NCBI GenBank assembly: GCA_946803715.1
Contig: CAMPET010000135.1
Span: 70,953 to 102,714, forward strand
DNA: 31,762 nt
Origin: Beroe ovata
Lineage: Eukaryota; Ctenophora; Nuda; Beroida; Beroidae
Reading direction: 5' to 3'
Made by a program: the position numbers and the translations under genes. Shown here piece by piece: positions 11,201 to 20,600 of this stretch. The notes below the pieces were generated by a model, which was not told where the DNA came from, searched no databases, and saw only the letters and a list, made by a program, of their open reading frames with translations. Each line of letters starts with the position of its first letter. Position 1 is the stretch's first letter.

Positions 11201-11884
11201 GGTATACCGAAAATGAGGGACTACGAAAATAACATCATCATTTGCTCGTTGTGTTGCTCCACGGAGGGCGCCTGTAACGGGGCCTTGTTGACAGGTTGCA
11301 ATTGGTTGTTTATGTCACGTCTGAATAAGGCCATGTTCTGGGTAAATCTGATGGAGTGGTTGGTATTAGTGGTCCCCCGACTCTGGACACATATAACCCG
11401 GTCACAGGCAAACAGTACCGGCTAACTTGATTGCGGTGATAGCAGTGATAGAAGCAGGCAAATAGCAATTGATGATTATAGGGACTTTCATCTGGGTTTA
11501 TATGGTGGTCAGCGCAGACGCCTTTTTGCGCACGAACTATAATAACCTGGAATTCCCCATCAACCTGCACTCTGCAGGTTTTAGAGGTCAACAACTCAAG
11601 AATCGGGTATTACTAAGCCGAAATATGCCGAAATGCTATGAAATGATGTTTTTCAACCTTGCTTGTTTTTAATGAAATCTTGCTTAATCGGTTGTCTGCG
11701 CTTTCCACAAACATCCCATCAAGTTCAATCAAGCCTTCGGAATATAGATCAAGATGTAAGACAATCAAAAGCGATCAAAGTAAAGGCTAAAGACAAATTA
11801 CTGGTGAGAAAGGTTCGGTTATAAGTTCCAAATGAGAAATGAAAAGTTCATTCATCCAGAATCATCTACTGATAGATCACTTAC
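8203..11884. other. CLK upstream region or long intron
   Basis: No confident coding sequence. About 8203-8415 has the look of a dispersed repeat unit beside the hairpins, but no second copy is present. About 8880-8990 is rich in GCGC and CACGTG-type words (CACGTGG occurs at about 8847 and 8961). 10500-10740 holds the X-box-like palindromes. ORFs at 10505-10738 and 11213-11425 on + and 11310-11594 on - show no recognisable domain. Confidence 0.4.
10579..10669. promoter_or_regulatory. Cluster of RFX X-box-like palindromes
   Basis: GTTACCATGGCAAC (10579-10592) fits the RFX X-box consensus GTNRCC-(0-3 N)-RGYAAC. GTTGTCATGACAAC (10656-10669) is a perfect 14-bp palindrome of the same form, and GTTGACATGACAAC (10631-10644) is a near match. 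RFX factors bind such sites, often in promoters of ciliary genes. No ciliary gene starts nearby; the tektin is 14 kb away. The sites could serve the CLK gene or belong to a repeat. Function is inferred from motif only. Confidence 0.4.
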
Positions 11885-11917
11885 CAACCCCCACTTCATC
11901 TTGTACTGATTCCTCAT
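11885..11917 (-). CDS. CLK: Candidate first coding exon of the CLK gene
   Basis: On the minus strand an ATG at 11917 opens MRNQYKMKWGL and ends at a strong donor (TTG|gtaagt) in phase 0, which is the phase the exon at 8020-7933 requires. If joined, the kinase would have a very short N-terminus and a first intron of about 3.9 kb, far longer than its other introns. No protein similarity supports this piece, so it could equally be chance. Confidence 0.25.
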
Positions 11918-12384
11918 CTTAGCCGCTGATTTTTGATTGCAACAAACAATAGGCACGCATAGAGCTATGAAATAAATTCAAGAGAGAATCAAAACTATTA
12001 ATTCCACTTGGTGTTTAAAACGATAAAACAACAGCTGTCCCAAGTATATAAATCGAAGGCTTGATTGATTGAAATTATGAAATTGGGAGCCGGTACTGTT
12101 ATCCAGTGAAGAGTATTGAGTCCGTTGCGAGGGTTGATCAGAGAATATAGCAGAGTAGGTGTAAGTGTGCATCGCATGAGATGTGGAACAATTCCGTCCA
12201 TCCTTCAGAGGAGAGATGATGACTAATACTCAGCATATTGAGACAGACAACGGTATGGAGTGTGGGCCGTGGCTACCTGTGGCAACCGGACTAAAAAGGA
12301 GCTATCCATATCCACGGTGTTTGCTCTTAAAGGCACATTCATTGGCAAATGCAGTAGAATTCTTTCTCTTATGACGGAAAAGTG

Positions 12385-12523
12385 TGACATACACCATCTT
12401 CAGTTCTCAAATTTGATTGTAATAAGTAGTGTTGATAAGTTTAAAACTTATCAACACTACTTTTTTAACTTATCAACACTTCTTATTACAATCAAATTTG
12501 AGAACTGAAGATGGTGTATGTCA
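12385..12523. repeat. Long palindromic (foldback) element
   Basis: Left arm 12385-12441 and right arm 12467-12523 are 57-bp inverted repeats with one mismatch. The 25-base centre (12442-12466) itself repeats AACTTATCAACACTACT, the inner end of the right arm. Transcribed, it would form a near-perfect hairpin. A 40-bp related segment recurs at 30633-30672, so this is a dispersed element, most simply a MITE-like or foldback sequence. Confidence 0.9.
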
Positions 12524-12959
12524 AACTGAAACGTCACACTAACAACGACTGTTTCACTTGTTGCATCTGTGCGTTTAGTTATCAGAAATTCCAAATTCTT
12601 GATTTCTCATGCGACTGCTACAAAACACCCCAATACTCCAACTCAACCGTCAATATTCATAGCAGAAACTAACCGCTTCGAGTGGGTCGTGACCAATTTA
12701 TTGAATCAGGCAGGTCCCTACTTTTATTATGATCTAAATTAAGCAAACGTCTTTTGTGGACAGCCCCTATCTGGCACTTATGAATGAGATGACATTCAAG
12801 GATCTGATAACGGTACTCCGAAGAAAAAGAGAAGAAAAAGAGAGTTGTCAAAAGGGATATCGAATAATTGGGCTATTGAATTATAATCCTTCCTTGACAT
12901 CAGCATTACATAGCATTCACAAGTCGCCAGAAACTTATTCAATATGAACATCACAGATG

Positions 12960-13412
12960 TATCAAGGGATGATGGTTCAAGAGAAAGTGGTGTAGAGAGT
13001 ATCATAACGTAAGATAACGTTAAAAATCACAAGAGAAGGGGTGCCAAGAGAAAGTGGTGTCATGAAAAATTTGTGTCAAGGCAAAGTAGAGCTGTCACGG
13101 GACGGTAGTGCCAAGGTAAAGTGCTGTCAAGGTGATAATGGAGTCATGACGAAGTTGTGACAACAGAAAATATTGTCATGAGAAATTGTCAATAAAGGAG
13201 AAATTGTGTCAAGAGATATAAGGGTCACGAGACAATGTTGTTAAAAGAGAGTGCTGTCAAATGAAAGTAGTGTCACGAGAAAGTTGTGATAAGAGATATA
13301 AGGGTCAAGAGACAATGTTGTAAAAAGAGAGTGCTGTCAAGTGAAAGTAGTGTCACGAGAAAGGAAGTAGTGTCAAGAGAAAGTACTGTCCAGATAGTAG
13401 ATAGTGTCAAGA
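12960..13412. repeat. Degenerate GTGTCAAGAGAAAGTA minisatellite
   Basis: Many diverged copies of about 16-17 bp with core GTGTCA(A/C)GAGAAAGT(A/G). A larger unit also repeats: GAGATATAAGGGTCA(C/A)GAGACAATGTTGT...AAAGAGAGTGCTGTCAA occurs at about 13213-13259 and 13294-13340. The words AAGTGGTGTCA here are the reverse complement of TGACACCACTT in the 2926-3205 array. Confidence 0.75.
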
Positions 13413-13607
13413 GATTCCAATCAAGACACTTCATTTTCATCAACCGATATAAGCGACCAATGCTTTTGATCACTCATTTTGAAAATATACAAATTCGAGA
13501 ATCGAGATCCCTGCTCCTAAAATCTATTATAGATCATCCAGCAACATGGAAGCATCAGCAGCATATCTCCGGACAGACGAATTGCTCCATTATAGGGTGT
13601 TATGATA

Positions 13608-13670
13608 TAAGATCAAGTGATTTCTATGTAAGATCAAGTGATTTCTATGTAAGATCAAGTGATTTCTATG
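13608..13670. repeat. Three perfect 21-bp tandem copies
   Basis: The unit TAAGATCAAGTGATTTCTATG occurs three times without a mismatch (13608-13628, 13629-13649, 13650-13670). In one plus frame it reads as RSSDFYV three times, but no gene is supported there. Confidence 0.95.
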
Positions 13671-14165
13671 TAGGACGTACTGTGGACTGTGGAATGGTGG
13701 TTTACACTCAGTTTATTTGTATAAGGCATGATAATTGATCGGAGCTGCGATCAAGAATAATATGGAAAAAGAAGAAGAAAAGTCAAGAATCATCGAAATT
13801 CTAATAAGGCTCGTGCTCAAGGGAATGTAGTCAAGTGCCTGATTAAAACACGCAACAGATTGAGTGACAGGAGTTTGCATGTCATCTGATGGAATAAACT
13901 GAGTGTAAAAAGTGAGTAACGTGCTGATATCGATAGGAATTGATGAGTGATCGACTGAAGTGGAAACATCCTGTGGGTAGGAAATTGAGGCGACGATAGG
14001 GTGACTGGTTCGTGGCCAGATTGAGAAAAACATCCAAACATTATTACCATCAGGAATAGGGTGAGTATTGAGTGTGAATTTATCTCGACCAAGTACTTAC
14101 TATAATCATGTGGTCCGTGGAGTACATGCCTCTCATCTCTATGTTCGTGAATGAACAAGTATTCG

Positions 14166-14245
14166 GGCTGTGTGTGAGTGTGTGTGTTGTGTGTGAACGT
14201 GTGTGTTGTGTGTGTTGTGTGCATGTGCGTGTGTCTGTGTGTTAC
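14166..14245. repeat. Interrupted (TG)n microsatellite
   Basis: TG repeats broken by TTG, AACG and CATGCGC interruptions. Its minus-strand translation gives the Thr/His-rich start of a spurious ORF. Confidence 0.85.
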
Positions 14246-14462
14246 AAAATTTGGGCATAAGAAGTTAGAACACCAAGAAAATGATGTTGCTTTTTCAACC
14301 GACAGGCAACATTATTAACAATCAACACAAAAACAGAAGCAATCAAAGAGCACAACGCAACATTGACTGTCTGAAACACTAACCACACATACCCACTGAG
14401 TACTGACTGACATACCAACAAACAATACTTTTTTTACATGACCAGTTTTCCTGACAAACTAA

Positions 14463-14523
14463 TCATTCACTGGCAAGAGAGGCGGTTGCAACATCAGACA
14501 CAGTAACAACTAACGAAAGATTT
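14463..14523 (-). CDS. XPO7: Possible terminal coding exon of XPO7
   Basis: The XPO7 exon ending at 14662 leaves two bases (AG) of a codon. An AG at 14525-14524 followed by A would restore Arg, then read NLSLVVTVSDVATASLASE and stop at 14465-14463. Animal XPO7 ends with about 25 residues after KNRDR, including NLS, so length and one short word fit. The acceptor lacks a good pyrimidine tract, and the remaining residues do not align. Weak. Confidence 0.2.
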
Positions 14524-14661
14524 CTTAAACATTCCATGTTGCAACACGTCAAGTGACAATCAAATCAACCCAACACCTAGAAGATGACATTCATGACGGC
14601 ATCTCACGAACACACACTGAGCAACACGCACACACTCAGACACACTGTAACAAACCCATAC

Positions 14662-17600
14662 CTGTCCCGGTTCTTGCCCAGTAGATTGGGTTCCACTTCG
14701 TTCATTAGGTTTTCAAAACATTTGGTCAGCAGTGGCTGCTTATCAGCAGGCTGCATCGCCACGAAGTTTCGCTGCACCACTTCCGTGAAATACTGAGAAG
14801 TTTTATTCGATTTGGATTGTAGAAGGGTGTCAATTTGTCGAGTAGTTTCATTGTAGCGAGAGTGAGGCTGTGTTAGTGGGCAAGTGGTGTCAGGCCGCGT
14901 ATGAAGTGGTGTCAGTGTGTTTGTAACATTACAATTACCTCCTGATTGAGTAGTATCAAGCCGAGAAGCGGCCTGCTCATGCTCCACTGGTTCTTGCACT
15001 CTTCATACATCACAATGTGAACAATGGAGTTCATTATCTGAAACCATGCCATATGTCAAATCGTCATTCCGTAAACAATAAGCATCATCAATTCAATCCA
15101 CCCTCTCTAAAATCGACAATAGAGTACGCTCATGCTGCGACTCTGAAGCACTCTTGACAGTTGACACGGCACACCCTGCACCAACCTGTTGGAAGACACT
15201 ATTCTGCATCTTGACGATGTCACGAAGTTTCTCCACAACCTGGGACTCCCCGTTCCTCAGACTCTTCTTGAAGATGAACGTGATGATGTTGTCGAGAGCA
15301 CTGCAGCACGATGTGCTGACCGATACATCTGCCCGGGGGGAGAGAGAGTCATGGGATGAGAACCATGGGATGAGAACCGTGTGAGAGTTATGGGATGAGA
15401 ACCATGTCAGAGTCATGGGATGAGACCATGTGAGAGTAATGGGATGAGACCATGTGAGAGTAATGGGATGAGAACCANTGTGAGAGTTATGGGATGAGAA
15501 CCATGTGAGAGTTATGGGATGAGAACCATGTGACAGTTATGGGATGAGAACCATGTGAGAGTTATGGGATGAGAACCATGTGATTGTGAGGGTACGAATG
15601 TGAGAGTCCTACGGTAAGCGTACAATGATGAGAGAAGAGAAATTGCATGATGAAATACTGAAATAAACTAAACAGTAAACACTGTTTTACTCCACTAATC
15701 ATAGCTATAAGCAATGCCAGACTATTCATCACCAACTCTGTAGGACTCACCAACAGAAGCGATACCCTCAGCCAGAGTTGACAAGATGTAGACAATAACG
15801 TTAGCATCCACACTTCCCAGCAGTGTGAGATGGTCTTGTGTTACCACGTCCATCAACGAGTAATAACTCGTACTCAACTTGGGGTATTCCTGCAGGGTGA
15901 TAGTAAGTACTCAATACCCACCACTCATACCAAAGTAAGTACTCAAAATGGTAGTACTCAGTACTTGTACCAAATGTGTAATGGATCTTACTAACTGAAT
16001 AAATCAACCGATACTCAGAATGTAAAATCTAGATTCTGAGAATTGCGGCATAAGTAACACTCAATAAATCATACTCGTGTCTCACCATCAGTGCCCTCTC
16101 TGGCAGCGCTCCAAGGAGTTTGATGAACATGTTGATGGCATTCATGTGGCACTCATCTCCGTAGAGAGCAAACACCCCGAAATTGACGTACCCACCGGCA
16201 AGGCAAGACCGGAGTATTTGGAAGCAAAGACTTATCTGCTTCAACTTGGTGGTGTACAGAGCATCATCCGCAATATCATTCATCGTCAACACACGCTCCC
16301 CTGAACGGTATGTTCAGTTGTAGCACGTGGTTGATCTTAAAACTCGAATACAAGTGTGAAGGAAATTTGAATATCATATGATATTTCTCACCATATTGGC
16401 TGAGCAGTTTCGATGCTTCTCTGAACAGGAGAATCCCGTTAGGAGAGCTCACATCGAACATGAGTCTCTGAGACTTGTTCTGTACGATCTCTGCCACACA
16501 CTTGAGCACTGCAGTGCTGAGAACAGGGCAGTCTGCCCAGCAGACCAGCGCCTGCGTGAGGAGAGGCAGGTACTTGGGGTAGAGCCAGTCGAAGAACATC
16601 GAGAAACATGCCTTGTTCATCAGGGAGAGAGCAAGACCCCGCAAGTCACAGCATAGTCCAACTGTTTGGAGCTTGAAGTGTTTGTCGTTATATTGGAGTT
16701 GGGATGCAGCTATCTGCCCGTACATTGTTTCTATCGTATCTAAACGAGAGAGGGGTCATGACTAATGAACTATTGTAACAACTGAATCGCAGCACAATGG
16801 AGACACAACACAGTCACCAGTACTCACTGGTCAATGGTTGCATGAAGAGCAGAAACTTCTCTTCATCTTCTCCCAGATCAACAAGAAGAATCCGGCCAAG
16901 AGACTGGTAGAAGAGACGCCGAGTCTTGAGACACTCTGACGAACAGTCACCCAGGAATGGGAAGTTGTCAGCCTGTTAAAAACGGGGGATGTCATGACTC
17001 AAAGTTTAGCAGAGGAATTGTTTCAGAAAACAATGATGGTTGTGAAGCTATTTCAAAATGGAATGTTTTCTTGACGCACGTTATGATTAGCCAACATGAA
17101 CTTCACAGCATCCAGCTTGCTCATCTTCCTGACACAGGTGTACCCTATACTGAGACTGTTGAACAGCTGCATAGTCTCGTCAACAATGTCTCGGTTCTTA
17201 GACCAATACCGCAGATTTGTTAGTCTGAAAATTGTTAGATTTGTTAGAATGTTCATAAAGAGAAATTATTCTGGTTATCAACTATGAATCCAAATAAAAA
17301 TCCTTTGTCCATTGTCAAACGAACTTGGCATTATGAAAAAAGCGAGATGTAAGTTGAATGTTGGCTATGAGAAGCTCACATTTTCTTGATAATGACATCC
17401 AATAGCATACTCTCTTCCGTTAGACCTAGATTCTCTGCCAGTATCTTATAAACCTGAAACATGGTGATTCCAATACCATGCACAAGTAGTCGGTAAATAC
17501 GTGCCCATAGAGTCTCAGAAAGGTGTGGTCAACATTAGGATTGCGGTGTTATCCGACACAATTGACAGCTTCAACAGAAAGTGGACTCTCTATAATATGA

Positions 17601-20600
17601 CAAATAATATGGGCACGTCGGTCGCATACACGAGAACGGGCTTTCAATTGTGACAGCTGCTGCATAACTCTCTATGAGCACGGTAAACTGACCTCCATGT
17701 TAAGTATAGCATTGTTAGTGGAGGCTGGTATCTTCGACTGTAACGTGTATCGGTAACGAGTCCACCAGATTTTGTCGATATAGGAAACGAACAAACAAAC
17801 AGATGAACAGAATAACAAACAGATCTACGAAAAGACAGACAGACAAACATATTTAATTCGCCAATCTGACTTACATTTGAAGGTCTGTTGACTTGCTCGC
17901 CGATGTATATCCTCCTAAACTGATCAAAGAAGAACACGAACCCGATCTCCAGATTTTTACTGCCATGCTGTTCCAATCTAGCATCCGATATCTGCATCAG
18001 ACGTAGTACACTGTAATGAATGGCATTTGGAGTGATTGATAAAAAAGAAGGTGGTATATTAAGGATGCATTGCTGCAAAATATCTGGTTCTTTGTCTTTT
18101 GTAAAAGGGAGGTGACGGGGGAGAAGTCTTGTATTGGCGACTTCACGTATATACGATCGATTTTGCGCGCGCGCGTGACCACAATTTCGCGCCAAAGGCT
18201 ATTTACACTTAAGAAGAGCGCCGCGGCGTACGCAAACGTCACAAGAAATTGCCCTGAGGAAGAGTCAGAAAGGCATCCATTGGGAAGATGAGAGACCTCC
18301 AGCAGAAAAAGTGGTCATGACAAACTCTTATCCTTATCAGAAACGAATATCGGTACTCAGGATGTTCTATCGGTTACCAGAATAGGGGTCAACGCTTTAA
18401 ATTAAAAGTGATTCCGTAATGACTACAATTGCTGGAACATTCCGACTAATTTTAGACATGATGTGGGAGTACGAGGCGTTTGTTAGCGATAGATGAACGC
18501 TGTCATTCCTTCCTAACAGAATGAACAAAGTGATCGTCCCCTCAATTGCAATGGTAGGGTTCATTTGTCAGAGTCTAAACGTCGAGTATGAGAGGGGAGA
18601 AAGGTATGCAATATGTTCACGAATACATGTGTACATGCATGCACATACATACACATGCATGTGTATATATGTGCGATATTCCAATTGATTTACCTGCAAA
18701 TTAATCTACCGTCGAGAGTGTCGTTGTCATCATTAACTTGGAAACTAACTCGGCCACCTATCATAGCCCCAATGTATAGCACAATCCAAGTCAAGCGGTC
18801 TGTAATAGAGGGTGGTATAGTTAGTGAGGAACAAACCAATACATAGGTAATAGGACTATAATATGCTGGTGTGATGATATAGAAACATCATGGGGTAAGA
18901 CATGATGTATAATGAATGTGATAAGATCATTCCTAATGAGTGATATGAATAACGCCATATCAGTGAATGATAACATGAAGTAAGTTATAAAGAGTATGGT
19001 GTGGGCATTTGAGAGTGTATTGTGTGTACATTGTATTGTGTGTATTGTACTCTGGGTGGGAGGGACAAGACGATTCTTCAAGTGTATGATGTCTGATGCT
19101 GTGTACTGTGAGTGTAAGGAACTGCACATTGACGAATAGATGAATGAATACATGATGAGTGGGTGAATGGTGAAATGACAGGAACAAACATGATCACGGT
19201 AAGGATACAAATTGTGCGTATCACTAACAACATCTTAGTTTACGGAAACATAAGGTACTCAGTTCCAAACAGTTGTATTCCTACATATGCCAAATGGAAA
19301 TCTCAAAAATCTGATGCTATAACACTCTCTTATAAGTAGGCCTAACTTTAGTACTCAGTACCCACTTCCTAATTCTGATCAGTTTCCCAATGCATTGAGC
19401 ACTTAGACAATGTACTCATGGCACTATAAATACCCACTTTCTAAGAGTGTAAGGTTCTGTAGGGAGAGCGAGCTCGCACCCTGGAATGCCGACACAGCCT
19501 CCTCCAGGAGCGATATGACAGTGGTACAGTTGGTGGGGTACTCTATCCTGACAATAGTGGACAGGAGGTCTAGTTGCTGGTGTAGAGTGGACACGTCGTC
19601 CAGCGGATCCTCCAACCCGTCCCTGGGGGGAGGTCATGGGAATTCTAAGATAAGGAGGATCATAGGTAAGGAGATAAGGGGTACGATCATTGACAACTAT
19701 GAACCGTGTGCCCAGAAATGGTAGATGGTACATGAACAAAGACATTGAGATTTAATTTAGGGTCAATACTCAATACTAGCGGATTTACTGGAAGCTGTTC
19801 AGAATCGAAATGGGAATGACTGGTGATGAATTGAAGACCTGGTGCACTCTGCGGCTTGCTTACCGGATCACCCCGACTGCCATTTCTAGACGTGTTTTGA
19901 GGAAAGTTTTACTGATTTGTGGAGCGTACACAGGGAGGTAGTGTACTTTGTCACTCTTCACATAGGGTACTGCAGTGCAGAGTCGTTGCCATAGCGACAA
20001 CAGGTAGTGGATACTGTTACTAGAGAAGTGCCAGTTCTAGGAAGTGCAAATGCTGTCAAATATTCACACAAAATCGTCACATGATTGTGTTAGTTTAATA
20101 GCAATTAAATCTGTTCTTAATAAACTAATGAAAAATAGGCACATATTTATCAGGCATGGACCACTCACCTCCAGACTTGATAGAGTAAACTTGGCAATGG
20201 TGTCAATGATGGTGTCATAACCGTCTATATCGACAATCTCATTGAGTTGATAGTTACACTTTAGTTTGGCTAGGAGTCTACAGAACTGGTGATAGCACGA
20301 TGCTTCACTCAGAACTGTGTTTTTGTCTAGGACCTAGCGGAATATGGGGAGTTAGTGCTGGCGCCAGCAAAACATCTGCATAATACTGGTCGCGCTTGGC
20401 AACTGAGACAAACGCCGTTTGTCAAACGGATTACAGAGCTATGATAGCGGAAAATAATGTCTACCGTACAGTCTTACACTCCTGAGTCCTGTCTTTTTTG
20501 CATCTTACAAAGCTTTGCTTTAAGTGGAATATTTTCGGAACATTTTTCACTTATCACCAATATAGGGCATAGGCAACTATTCCGTTAGGCTTGACACACA

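Larger units (their letters stand above)
11918..14462. other. Repeat-rich stretch between CLK and XPO7
   Basis: Holds the 12385-12523 palindrome, a long degenerate GTGTCAAGAGAAAGTA array (about 12960-13412), a three-copy 21-bp repeat and a TG tract. Several ORFs on both strands (for example 13286-13738 +, 13817-14224 -) are formed largely by these repeats and have no recognisable domain. Confidence 0.5.

Noticed and set aside
15345-15590. CRISPR-like regularly spaced repeats
   Set aside because: The units are contiguous tandem copies with no unique spacers, inside a eukaryotic intron: a minisatellite.
16077-16656. Plus-strand ORFs opposite XPO7 exons
   Set aside because: Shadows of the exportin exons 16300-16086 and 16739-16392 on the minus strand.
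19985-20001. X-box-like word GTTGCCATAGCGACAAC
   Set aside because: It lies inside an XPO7 coding exon and is explained by the coding sequence; its spacing is also too wide.
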